Shown: positions 22,781-33,832 of the stretch, in pieces | How the letters are laid out: every line of letters starts with the position of its first letter | Numbering within the stretch: position 1 is the first letter of the stretch | Source: Floccularia luteovirens | Lineage: Eukaryota; Basidiomycota; Agaricomycetes; Agaricales; Squamanitaceae | Length of the DNA: 64,000 nucleotides | NCBI GenBank assembly: GCA_009739215.1 | Contig: VSJF01000003.1 | Span: forward strand, 2,542,001-2,606,000 | Direction: 5' to 3' | Translations under genes and position numbers: made by a program | Notes under the pieces: generated by a model | What the model saw: the letters and a program-made list of their open reading frames with translations, nothing else | Databases searched by the model: none | Told to the model about the DNA's origin: nothing

Positions 22781-23219
22781 ATGGAACAGGATACTGGGGT
22801 TGTTGTAGAGATGACTGAAGAGAGCGCCAAGAAGAAAGTTGCTGAAGATACCAAGGAATTCTTTGCCATCCGCAATATGGAGGAAGCTGAAATGTACTTC
22901 TTGACTCTGCCTGTCAAGTATCACCCTATCCTGGTTGATAAGCTCGTTTCAACCGCTGTTGAGTTCGAGTGAAGTAGATGTACAACTCGTGGCTGACTTC
23001 TTTGCCCTGGCGTCATCGAAAGATCTGTGCTCTGCAGCTGCATTTGAAGAAGGCCTTTCTTTAATAGCGGAAATCATTGATGATATCACAATCGACGCAC
23101 CAAAAGCACTTGCATTCTTTGCAAAAATGATTATGGGTGCTGGATTAGATGAGGATCGCCGAACGAACTTGGCGAACAAATCTATGGACAGTGACAAACT
23201 TCTTGCCCTTTTGTCATAG
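22781..23219 (+). pseudogene. Fragment of eIF4G (C-terminal MA3 domain), frameshifted
   Basis: The translation reads EESAKKKVAEDTKEFFAIRN, EEAEMYFLTLPVKYHPILVD and KLVSTAVE. After a shift of reading frame at about 22968 it continues SSEVDVQLVADFFALASSKD, CSAAAFEEGLSLIAEIIDD and APKALAFFAKMIMGAGLDED before TAG at 23217. This is the MA3 region of fungal eIF4G, which normally ends a protein of well over 1000 residues. The upstream MIF4G and eIF4E-binding parts are absent. There is no room for an intron at the shift, so this is a broken partial copy. A possible intron (about 22729-22775) precedes it, so it looks copied from genomic DNA rather than mRNA. Confidence 0.8.
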
Positions 23220-23339
23220 GCTATAGTACTAGCATATTTTTAGTTCTCTGCATTGTCCCCATGTACTAGTTTAAGTATTCACTTTGTCTTTCTTTTGTTG
23301 CTCAATCCGCACTGGTATTTTAGTCATCTTTTGTTGTTT

Positions 23340-26300
23340 GCTATAGCCAAGATTTGTTGCTAAACACACCTTACGATGCTTACATATGGAGGAGTGATCC
23401 GAGCGAAGGCTAGTAATGAATGTTTCAGGCTTGGTAAATCTTCTGCAATATTAACACTGGAATCAGCTTTCGCCGGATGATGAGCTTGAACAACGTGTCG
23501 CATTTGTCCAATACGGAACATCCCAAACGTCTCTTGTATCGTTACTACTTGAAAGCCGCACAGAGGGTTTCCGAAAGAGATTGTTGCTTCATTCATGATC
23601 CTAGATCATAGACTCAGGAAGACGGAGAGGAAGTATGCCGAGGTTGCTCGATGTAATTGGAAAAGAGGGATGTACCAAATAAAGAAGGACAGATAGCAAT
23701 GTACGTATCAACAGTATTTTGCTAATTTAAATCAATTTCACCGAGAGGTTACTGTTCAAAGGCAGTCCAATTGCGATGTCAAGCACTTTAGTCGAGGGGT
23801 TGAATGTGATTGCAGAATTGCTGACACGTTTCCCATTCACAATCGCACCTTTAGGTTTCTGCGTCACTCCAAGGAATCGTACTCTTGATGTTTGCACACT
23901 AGTCTTGAACCCAAAGCTTCCCTGCAAGTCCAATTTACCATTGCCAAAAGTCATATGGAGGGAAGTCGATGTAGCTGGGCTTATGGATTCTCCATCATCC
24001 ATATACAGATTCCCAGATGCCTTTCCATCCTTTCCGGTTGCAACCACAATCTCGAAATCGTTACTCCTCAGAGCTGTAGTCGTCATTGCAGATTGTGCAC
24101 GCAAAGGAAGGATTACTCCACCACGGATGTGAACTGGGATTTGAGTGAACGACACGTTGTTCAGGACCACATTGGAACCAGTTCCTTGAACTGGTGCAAG
24201 CGTGACAAAGTCATAAAAGATGTCGTTTGGTAAGTAGAACGTAACGGAAGTAGAGTCTTCTTGTGTAACAGGAGATACGAGAATTGCATTGCCGAAAAAG
24301 AATTGGAGATCAATGGGATATGTTGCTTCATCTTTCGGATAGATGTACCACATGGGGTTTAGAACAGGAGTACCGTCGAGGTGTGCTTGGTGGAATGTGG
24401 TGTAGAAGTAATCGAGAAGTCGGTATCTGATCAAGATTCGAACGTATGATCAAGATGATAGAATGTATGACGCACCTTATATCGAGAACATTTTTTGCTG
24501 CTTGGGTGACCACCGGCCAGATGTAAAATTCTTGGCTGATAGAAGTATCGGAATTGTGCTATTTTTTTTTTGGATAAGCGTCATTTTTCGATATATGAAA
24601 ATCGATACATACATTTCTCATGAAGGGATAGAAGGCACCGAGCATTGCCCAGCGAGCACATAGGTTTTCAGTGGTGTTCTCAGCTAATTATGGATGAGGT
24701 CAGTCCAAAAGACCCTGGCGAACGAAAGAAAGACGTACAATATCCGCAAATATCACTCCCAACCATTGGAACTTGGTAGATCGATGCAAATCCAAGCATA
24801 CCTGCGATGGAGAAACGATAATGGTCCCAACGACTGAGATTATCACCCAACCACTTCCCGACATGACTCCCTGCACCTGCAAAAGTGGACCGGGTAATGA
24901 CAAGGGTTTTTTTACCTGGACGGCGGTTGAGCATAGCATCTCTGGTAGCAGTTGACATCATAGTTCCGTATATGTTATGAACGTTGTATTCAATGAGCCC
25001 GTTGGCATGGACTGAGTCTGTCTATAAACAAAGTTGAGTACTCCTCTAGCCTCTAGGAAAGAACAAATATTACTCACAAATGCCGTCTTACTCGATAGTG
25101 CTCCTGCTGCATTGTTTATGGCATACGGAGGATTGAGGACATCATCACGCTTTGTCATACGTTTCGCATTCCCATCTGTGAAAATCGGGGTATTTGGGTC
25201 AGGAGGGGAGTTTGCCCGGGGTGGAGGCAGGTTTTGTTCTTTGGCTTGTTGGAATGGATCGTCGCAGGGTAAATTGCAAAACTGAGTAATCGGAATAAGC
25301 ATGACAATTCTTGCCACATCACACAATACTCACGTTGGCTGGCTCGTTCATGTCGATCCATGCACCATCTATGTCTAAACCTGTCTCTGGGCTGTAAAAC
25401 TCGGAAAACTCATTGTTCCAATATCTAAATGGGTATTAGGAGGCTACTTCGAAAAATCAAAGAATAGATTTACCCTTGAGCATTCGGGTGGAACCAGTCT
25501 GCAACAAACCAGTTCAAAAGAGAGTCGCGTTGCACGAATGGTACAAATACATACCAGGATATACAGTTACACCTGTGTCGCAATCATAAGTACGTGCATT
25601 ATAATCCCAACATAAATAGACATACCAGGCCATACCAGACTGAGTGTATCACTGCCATTGGCAGCTTTAAGCCAGACATCTTGTTGCTTCCCACGACTGT
25701 AAGGCGGGTAGTCTTCGTCAGGCAAGAAAGCAACAGCAGGGTCCGTCATCAAAACTTTTGACAGGTCGTTAATTTCATCATATGGATCCCAATGAAATCT
25801 GGTTAATTACCGAATCTCTGGTTATTGGAGTGCAGATGGCTAACAATCTCACGCATGCGAGGTAGAGGGAAGTAATCGGGGTCAACAGTAAAGATACGTC
25901 GTTTGAACATATAATCTGTATGGACACATGTGTGAGTCACTTTCTGGTGAAAAAGTAGGTCACTGACCAATGTCAGTCCACATAGTCTCAAGAGGAATAC
26001 CAGCTGCTGCATATTTTGAGATGACACCCGCTACATCGACAAAGTCTACCATGAACAGTTTAATCGAAATTTGCAATAATATGTACTATATCGCAAACCT
26101 TTGTAGCCAAAGCGACATTGATGGAGACCAAATGACCAAAATGGCACCTCTGCGGGGCGGCCAACGACTTCAGCATATTGTCTGGCAACTTCTGTTGGAT
26201 CGGTCTCGCTTCCAGCAAGGAAATAGAAGTCGAGGACTCCCCCTATAGCATTATACTCCAGGGCATTTCCAGAACCAGATTTTGTAATCTTGATGTCCAT

Positions 26301-27392
26301 TCCGTTAGAATTGAGAAGGAAAACACCATGTGTACCAGTATTTCTATGTTCGAAATACACTGGATGATTTCCGTACAAATTCGTGCCAACACCAATGCCA
26401 AACGCATCGCGGGACCATAATGTAAGTGTGGTATTGTCAGTTGGGAGATGGAATGGGTTAGTATGTTCTCCAAGACCGTAGACGTTTGGATTGTCGGGAA
26501 GAGCGGTCTTGACACGGAGATACTGGGGTTCGAATATGATTGGATGTGTTGCAGTGGAGAACAATACCTCTTTGGTGGAGGTACGGAAAATTGAAAAAGA
26601 AAAAGGTGAAGTGGTGAAATTGAATTGTATGGCAGCCGAGTGAGAATGGACTGGATGGGAACTGTCAGGACGAGGCAAAATCTCATCAGGTACTTCATAG
26701 CGAGGGTTTGATTTGTCAACAATCTTGAGGTGGATGCGGTTTGCTAGATTGGGTCAGATATGCTCTAACAGAGTGTTGAGAATTACACGAATTACACTCA
26801 CTTGTTTCGTACACTACGGTCAGAGACAAGCTTGAGATATCGGTTCCAAAGACATTGCAAGCTTTTCCAGCGAGAAGCAAATCAGCTGTAAGTGAGCTGT
26901 CAGTGGTCTTCACATTCTTGGCGCGATATCCTGGACACGCGTCTAGGACGCTAGGGTCGACATTTGTTGCTCCAATGAAGTGTGGTACAGTGAGAGCCAA
27001 CAGGAGAAGGAATTTTTTGTTGAACGGGATATTCCCCATGTTGAAAATGAGGTGGAATGTTGGTTGTGTTCACCGAAGAACCGAATACCGCTATTCATGG
27101 TTTTTATATCAAACATTGTATCCCGTAATCGGTTCAAACTTTGAAATGGTCCGCCTCAACTCTTGCCAGGTGATCAATGACAGCATGAGGGAGAGAAGTA
27201 TGTAAACTTCTTTCCGCGTATTGAGGAGATGGAAGGGGATGAAGATACTATCATCTGACTATAGACCACGCGCTTTAGGCTCGTCTTCTCCTAGCGAGAC
27301 CATGACGGCAAGGCACCCGCGTGTAGACAGAGCGGCTACTCAGCGGCTCGATAGAATAACAGTTGCTTTGAAAAATTTGGCCGTTACGGTGA
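23340..27392. repeat. Tandem duplication unit, copy 2 (GH31 gene plus both flanks)
   Basis: Partner of 18245-22195 in the same orientation. Here the GH31 frame is intact. The 3' flank of this copy (23345-23725) is also the better match to the third relic at 15525-16268. Confidence 0.85.
23727..27039 (-). CDS. GH31 secreted alpha-glucosidase, copy B (reads intact)
   Basis: Secreted glycoside hydrolase family 31 enzyme, expected to release glucose from alpha-glucans or maltose. The signal peptide ([20 protein letters not shown]) leads to [20 protein letters not shown]. The N-terminal beta-domain follows, with [27 protein letters not shown] and [14 protein letters not shown]. The catalytic barrel holds the nucleophile Asp in [12 protein letters not shown] (about 25345-25365), the acid/base region [30 protein letters not shown] and [14 protein letters not shown]. 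The C-terminal beta-domains include [20 protein letters not shown] and [23 protein letters not shown] is at 23727. About a dozen introns; the frame is kept across those checked, including a very small exon near 25550. Roughly 880 residues, normal for the family. Confidence 0.9.
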
Positions 27393-27926
27393 GTATATAA
27401 TGACGGAAGGAGCAGCCCGAGTTCTCTGCCAGTGGTGTTATGTATTGTTGGTGTGACCATATCAACCAAACGCAGAGTCCGACTTATGCACTCACACATT
27501 TCAACTTCAACTTCAACTACGTATACTACGATGGTATAACTCATAACACTTCCGATGAAAATGGACGACATACAGCACTTGCACTGGAATCACAGTTGGA
27601 GCTGATTTCAAATTCTTGGCACATTGCCAATACTCCAATGCTGTGTTGAATGTCGAAGTCGCTAAACCATAATTGTAGTTAATTGGTTCTGCATGCGCAA
27701 GAGATGGATATGTTGATATCTATCTAGTTTCTCGTGGAGCATCTACTTCCAGGTTCATTGTTCCTGTGAATCGAAGGGTTGCATAGTCTTATAAAACTGA
27801 CACGCCTGGAAACTAATCAGTCGACTGCGTGCACTGCACCACGTTTGAGCCTATAAAAGCAGCTGGCTCATCCCCATACCTCATAGTGTCCCGATACCAG
27901 TTTTAATACCAAGGATCGCTCACAAA
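27389..27926. other. Intergenic with promoter of DUF6593 gene
   Basis: Follows the end of the duplicated GH31 unit. Contains a short CTTCAA tandem run (about 27499-27516) and the promoter of the next gene. No gene recognised. Confidence 0.4.
27852..27859 (+). promoter_or_regulatory. TATA box of DUF6593 gene
   Basis: CTATAAAA about 70 bases upstream of the ATG at 27927, at the spacing seen for other genes of this window. Confidence 0.55.
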
Positions 27927-28614
27927 ATGCATCTCTACCTAACTTCAAGCACACCTTGGAACTCTACATACACAACAGAGGAAGGTCAGGTCATCTACAG
28001 GGTTGAGTCGCCCTTCAAACTCGTGGGGCGTACAGCAACGATACAACGCGTCGTTCCAAACTTCAACCCAAATAATGACTTGTCACTTGATGAACAACTT
28101 CGGGATCAATATGCACACCTCGCGCAAATCCAGTTTAATACAATTACACCTTCTACGATTACATATGGTGGCGAGGAATCAAAAGTAACTGAGATGTTCA
28201 GAAAGGAGGGCTGGTCCTATCACGGAAGGTGCACTCATATTCAAGCTCTTGCTTGTGGAAAGATGATTTTCAAGTATAAGCAACACTAGGAATCGTATCT
28301 TCACGGGTCCTGATGGCAAAGAATATAAGTGGAAGCTAAAAGCGACTGTACCAGAGGTAATGCACTCCTTATTCTGTTCCTTCGGCTGGCTATTTACTAT
28401 AATTAACACATAGCTATATCTGAATGACAATACGAAGACAAAGATCGCTTGTTTTCATCGCCGCCACTTGGGTGTTTTCTGTAAATCACGTCCGGCTTCA
28501 CTTGAGATCCTCCTAGGCGGAGAACACATGGTGGACCTCATTCTGGTGACGTTTGTCTACATAGAAAAATTACGGAAAGCGAGGGAAGATTCACAAAAAT
28601 ACGGTGGCAGCTGA
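27927..28614 (+). CDS. DUF6593 family protein, copy 1
   Basis: Basidiomycete family of unknown function. Three exons: ATG 27927 to about 28229 (MHLYLTSSTPWNSTYTTEEG, QVIYRVESPFKLVGRTATI, ITYGGEESKVTEMFRKEGW), then NRIFTGPDGKEYKWKLKAT. The last exon has LYLNDNTKTKIACFHRRHLG and HMVDLILVTFVYIEKLRK before TGA at 28612. Introns start with GTGCAC and GTAATG. About 185 residues, with no signal peptide or membrane span. It pairs with a diverged paralogue at 30381-31084 on the opposite strand. Confidence 0.85.
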
Positions 28615-29089
28615 TTTCGCATGTGGGGAGCATTTCACGGTATCTTTTATCTACATAGCATTGTACAACCAACAACCTATCCAGGAAGAAAGCATAACGA
28701 AGTAGTCTGGTTATATATAAAACACTTGTTTGGTGGTCAGCGGTTGGCACATGTTGGGCATGCATATTTGTACATGTATCATTCTAATTACACCGGCAAC
28801 AGCAGAATCACCAGCAGATAATCACATTGCATCTTGTCCACCTTGGATTGTCAACTTGAACTTGAGAATAAACAATATGAAGTGGAGTTATAATCCTTAA
28901 CTTATGGTTACCTCTCATGTTAGTAACTTCAACCCAATAATAGTTGTAGCTACTCCAACAGAACTTAATTGCCCTCGTTTGTGAGTTTTTCCAAACTCCA
29001 TATTCCATTTTACTCGGTACGCAACAAGCACGAATGTAGGTATGGTAAAACCGTATTAATCAACTGATATTATATCCTTGCAGAATACT
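28615..29089. other. Convergent intergenic region
   Basis: Lies between the 3' ends of the DUF6593 gene and the minus-strand hydrophobin. AT-rich, no gene recognised. Confidence 0.45.
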
Positions 29090-29555
29090 CTAAACATTGA
29101 TGTTGATGGGTGAGCAGCCAACAACGATAAGACCGTCTAGAAGTTGAATCATCAGTACCATTCCAAATTATACCGAGCTCATAAGAATATGAAAACATAC
29201 TGAAGTTGTTTCCGGTGCAGCAAGTAGGTTGCTGAGAACTGTAGAGCATTGTAAGCTTCATATTTCACACTTGAAATAATTTCTCAAAGACATACCAGCT
29301 GTTTCCACCGGCACCCATTACAGCGCCTGCAGTGCAAGTCAAACCAACTTGACCAGTCAAAGGACCCAAGTTTCCAACAAGGCTGGAAACAGCCTTAAGA
29401 TATGATTTAGAAACGGTGCTTGCTTCTTGCACGGAGTTGCAGCAGTAGACTTTTCCTGCATTGCAGCTGTTATTGATGTCCCCGGAAGGAGTAGGAGCGG
29501 CGGCGGCCAAGAGGGCAAAGGTGGTGGCGACAAAGATGGCTGCTTTGGAGAACAT
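29090..29555 (-). CDS. Class I hydrophobin (H1)
   Basis: Small secreted amphipathic protein that coats aerial hyphae and spores. Exons 29555-29296, 29238-29201 and 29136-29090 join to 114 residues. The signal peptide MFSKAAIFVATTFALLAAAA precedes the mature part. All eight cysteines are present in the pattern C-x6-CC-x34-C-x12-C-x5-CC-x12-C. The fourth Cys codon is split by the first intron (AGC TG / T). Exon sizes match those of the intact genes at 60518 and 62592, so this is a dispersed member of the same cluster about 26 kb away. TATATAAAGG lies about 107 bases upstream on the minus strand. Confidence 0.95.
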
Positions 29556-30380
29556 TGTTGTTAGATTAGAGTGGATTGGTAAAGAGAGTGTGTGGATTGC
29601 TTGAGCTAGTAAAAGAGAGACTGTGCTTGGAATGAAGTTTCTCAGTCAAAATTGCCTGACCTTTATATGTTTTCAGAACGGGCTTTTCATCACTGACAAA
29701 TTTTTTCTGGGTCTACAGCCACAAGTCCGCAATGTGCCTGTGCGCTGTGTTTTACCTAACAAAGAGTGTCCACCTCCTGGTACGTAACACTAATCGGCTT
29801 GAATTCAATTGGCAATATCTAAAATTTCAAAAATGTATTGTCAGTGATCGTAGTTCGCCCATTTCCGTATATTCTTTTGCCATTTCTGGTTCACCGTCAG
29901 GGATGTTATTGCATCCTAAGCGTGCTAGCACGTAAAAATATTGCGCTGTGCATACGATACGCACGGCTTCCATTAGTTTTTCATTTGACAAACGTAAATG
30001 TTTGGAACAAATCTTCTTTTTTTTTTCACGCTAATCACATCAAGGCCCGCAGGTTCTTTTTTCTATATCACATGTATTCAATACAATATGTTCCTTCTTG
30101 ATGTTTGTGCGTGGATCCCTCGTTGTGTTAACATTGTATTGAGGAGTGAAATGCTGGACATAACAAGAACGTCGTCTTGCTACGCATCCAATTTCCCCTT
30201 GTTGGCCTTCCCCACCTGATTGGAGAAAAACTGCCATCGTTTCTGCGCACAAGCAAAAGGAACATTAAGATACGTTTCAAGTTCAAGCCTATGGACATAC
30301 TGGTGATAGAAATACAATGTGAAGAAAATTAATGAAAATTACAAATATGCAGTTGATACATCTAACACCTCATTCTTGCT
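29556..30380. other. Intergenic: H1 promoter side and 3' flank of DUF6593 copy 2
   Basis: About 825 bases. The proximal part is the hydrophobin promoter (TATA-like sequence around 29662-29671). The remaining short frames (29732-30252) carry no recognisable domain. Confidence 0.45.
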
Positions 30381-31084
30381 TCAGTTAATGCCTCCACCTC
30401 CTGAGACATACAACGCTTCTGCATCCTGCCTGGACCTCCTCAACTTTTCGATATAAACGAAAGTGACAAGAATCAAATCGAGCATATGTTCACCAGTAGA
30501 GGATATCTCGAGTGATGACGGTTCTGATTTACCAAGGAGACGTGGTTTTTGTCGATGAAAGCAAGCAACTGGTGTTTTCGTTCCGTCATTAGTGATCAGC
30601 TAAGTTTGCCTCACATGAGTATCGAGCTATGATGGGAGAGGAAAGTGGAATTGTACCTCTGATTTACTAGATCTAAGCTTCCACTTGTATTCTTTACCAT
30701 CAGGACCAGTAAAAACGCGGTTTCTACGCAGTAAGTCGCGGTCAATCGCCCGATAACACGTTCTTCGGAAATAGGCGCTCACCGCCCAAAATGAGACCAG
30801 CCTGAGCTCTTGAACAGCTCAGTCGCTTGGTATTCTTGACCGCCATAGGTAATTTCAGAAGGCCTCAGATCATGGAACTTGACCTGCGCAATGTGCACAT
30901 AACGGTCTCTACATCTTGGTTTAGATGTCACGTTTCCTCGTGGGTTTGCGTTTGGTATCAGTCGTTGAATAGATGCAGTACGCCCTACGAGCTTATAAGG
31001 CGCTTCGACCTTGTATATCACTTGTCCCTCTTCATTTGTGTATGTAGTGTCCCAAGGCGAATCAGATGTTAAGTAAAGATGCAT
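30381..31084 (-). CDS. DUF6593 family protein, copy 2
   Basis: Paralogue of 27927-28614, same three-exon structure on the opposite strand. Exon 1 (31084-about 30782) reads MHLYLTSDSPWDTTYTNEEG, PYKLVGRTASIQRLIPNA and ITYGGQEYQATELFKSSGW. Exon 2 has NRVFTGPDGKEYKWKLRS. Exon 3 begins LITNDGTKTPVACFHRQK, carries HMLDLILVTFVYIEKLRR and ends GGGGIN before TGA at 30381. Clearly diverged but open throughout, so probably functional. Function of the family is unknown. Confidence 0.85.
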
Positions 31085-31886
31085 GCGTCTGGACCGTTGC
31101 TGAAAATGGGGAATTGTTTGACTACAAGCTCTTTAAATTGAATTTGATGGCACAGCCATTGAATGGAAGCTGCTTGGGATATGCTAAAGATGGTTATCAC
31201 GGCATTGATACCGCAAGGCATTTATGTGAATAGAAATTTTGAATAACATACGGATGTCAATAAAATGCTGTTTTTCTGATGCTTTAAAGTCGATTGAGAG
31301 CTCAATTTCGGCATCACGAAAGAAGGATCAACATCAAACACGACAGTTCATTAATTTCGTCAAGGGCTATCCTTTTTGCGGCGTTATTGCGCAGTAATGT
31401 GTACACACTGATTGCAACAGCGAAGTCCAAAGAATGATATTCTCCGACTGCTGGGAATGATGAGCGGCATATCATATCAGCAAGAGGCGCTGAGAATGCA
31501 GCAAAAGATGGAGAAGATAGTGGAGTATGGGCAACGGCGCTAGAAATTCTTGAGCATCCCAACAAACAAATATCTGTGTTGGGAATGATCGAATACCGAG
31601 CTGCTCATTTCTCCCCTGCCAACTGATACAATTGTACGTCCCGTAATTCTTGGCTAAGGATGGTATTGGCGAATGTAACCATATCCATGATATTCTTGAT
31701 TATTAGTGAGGGCGTTAATTTCATTTTCGAGTCGAATTCAAAATCGTGCGGGCGTTTATGTTATTTATGTTAGTTCACGTGACTCAACCCCAGACCTTTG
31801 ACTGAACGGGACTCGGAGCTGCGGTGGTGTACTCCGTATACACTCTGTTCAGTGCAACTGTCCCACCTTATCGGGACCCCTCATCG
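31085..31886. other. Intergenic upstream of ATG15
   Basis: About 800 bases between two divergent genes. A minus-strand frame at 31314-31565 (83 codons) shows no family I recognise and no support as an exon. The last ~90 bases belong to the duplicated ATG15 segment (see 41745-41945). Confidence 0.4.
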
Positions 31887-33556
31887 ATGCTGTTCTCGTT
31901 GCCAACAACGTTACAAAGCTTACTTACATATTTCCTCTGGTCTAACGAACCCACTCTAATAGACACATCCAGTCCATTGACTTTTACTCTGCGTCACCAT
32001 CATGCTATTTCTGACTCGTCTAGAGTTGTCTTCGCCAATGTCCAATCATCTGGTTTTGGCCCAGAATTTTCCTTCACAGTGCCAACAAGACATATAAATG
32101 TTCACAAACCGGAATCGTTTGCAGCATTCTCTGCAGCCCGCGAACGTTCTTTGTACCACGCGGAAACCATGCCACTCGACTGGCGGGAAACCAAAGTCGT
32201 TGGTCCTGACGTTTCAAGTCGTGAAGCCATCGCACAGCTTGCGAGGATGACCAACAGTACATACTTTCAGGATGTGGCTTGGTATGATCCCGAGTGGAAA
32301 TTGGTGTGTTTCCTCATGTCTCAGAAAATTTGTAAATTCTCTAAGACATAGTATATTTAGGAGTTTCCATTTGGATGGGAGCCAGAAGCAGATGGTCTAC
32401 GTGGCTATATTTATGCTTCTACGGATAATAGCACCGTAATCATTGCGACCAAGGGGACTTCACCTGGGTGGATTACGGGCAATGGTGGACCAACTACAAA
32501 GAAAGACAAACTTAATGATAACCTTCTCTTTTCGTGTTGCTGTGCTCGCGTCGGCCCAACATGGTCCACGGTTTGCAACTGTTTCGATGGTGGATATCGA
32601 TGTGATCAAACTTGTGTTGAGAACGCTTTGATCGAGGATAGTCTATTCTACCCGGTGGCGACAGTGAGTCAATCGATCCGCCAACGCACAAGCCGTATAT
32701 TCATTTTTGTTAGAATCTTTACAATAATGTCACATATATGTACCCGAATGCAAATATATGGGTCACAGGGCACTCTCTTGGTGGAGCAGTCTCCTCCCTC
32801 ATAGGAGCCACGTTTGGTGTCCCTGTTGTTGCGTTCGAGTCCCCTGGCGAAAAGATGGCTGCGAAACGACTACATTTGCCTTCACCAGTAAGCATTGTTG
32901 TCAGTTCTAGGACAGAGGCATGACTTTATTGTTGATATAGCCATCTACACATCATATTACCCATGTTTACCACACTGGAGATGTGAGCCTTATTTTCCGT
33001 ACTGTTATACCTATACGCATTTAATCAAACCGAATTCAGCCGCTCGCAATGGGTACATGTACTGGTGTTACTTCCACTTGCGCTCTCGGTGGATTCGCTA
33101 TGGAATCTCGGTGTGTTATTGAAGAAATGGGTTTTCGGGATTGCCACTGAAAAAAAAGCAGTTGCCATCTGGGTCAAGTGATACGATTCGACACGGTTCA
33201 AGAGCTGGGGTGGTCTGTGAATATCCGGTCACATTCGATTGACTATGTCATTGAACATATTCTTGCCGAGAGTGCTGAATGGCCATATGATGGTGATGAT
33301 GGAGGTGAGGAGGAAGCCACGTCATTCTGGGGTAGAAAGAAACGCCAGGCAGGGAAGAAGCTAGGGTTGCCAGAGCCTAGGCCAGCTGGTGAGGTAGAAG
33401 GTGGGGAAGGTACAGAGTGTATGGTGAGTTAATTAGTTTGAAACCTATTCCATCAATCTGGCCACTTGTGATTAAAACTCGTCGATCTCACAGGACTGCT
33501 TTTCTTGGGAATATGGAAATTTCAAGAATACTTCTCTCAGCCGGAGGAGATTATGA
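31887..33556 (+). CDS. ATG15: Autophagic phospholipase Atg15
   Basis: Membrane-anchored vacuolar lipase that disintegrates autophagic bodies. The ATG at 31887 gives a hydrophobic anchor ([19 protein letters not shown]); the open frame further upstream begins only with GTG. Landmarks: [60 protein letters not shown] and [20 protein letters not shown]. The lipase serine lies in GHSLGGA, then [40 protein letters not shown] and [18 protein letters not shown]. The tail ends [18 protein letters not shown] at 33554. Introns near 32305, 32665, 32890, 32988 and 33112 restore the frame exactly. The gene reads complete, about 480 residues. Confidence 0.9.
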
Positions 33557-33830
33557 TGTACATTGATATATATGGTTCTAGTTTTCTTACGCACAACATC
33601 AACTAATATAATTATATACACAAGGACCAACCGCATCACTGTCTGCCATGAAAAGTTATGGTCAGCCACATTGTCAGTTACGAGAAGCACGATTCTCTCT
33701 GAATACACGAATCTCAACGTAAACTCTAGATCTTTCAGCCAGATTTAATAACGCCCATTTCCCAATGTTCCTTGATCCCACAGCAACGAAGTTACTCAAG
33801 TAGATCTCATGATTGGCGGATTGTTGAATC
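33340..33830. repeat. Segmental duplication, ATG15 3' end plus neighbour (copy 1)
   Basis: Matches 42245-42660 almost base for base, then jumps to match 43233-43275. Copy 1 therefore lacks about 560 bases of the neighbouring two-TM gene: only its first codons (ATG 33765, CTTGATCCC) and its last ~40 bases (GTAGATCTCATGATTGGCGG) remain, fused together. Confidence 0.85.
33765..33830 (+). pseudogene. Internally deleted relic of the two-TM gene
   Basis: The start (ATGTTCCTTGATCC) and the end (GATTGGCGGATTGTTGAAT) of the gene at 42648-43277 are joined with the middle gone. The frame is out after the junction (an in-frame TAG follows). Confidence 0.8.
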
Positions 33831-33832
33831 TC

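Noticed and set aside
18245..27395. Repeat-induced point mutation (RIP) as the cause of GH31 copy A decay
   Set aside because: The inactivating lesions are single-base insertions, not C-to-T changes, and no bias toward TA-rich decay was evident between the copies.
31824..31886. Longer ATG15 N-terminus from 31824
   Set aside because: That frame begins with GTG; the first ATG is at 31887 and gives a plausible membrane anchor.
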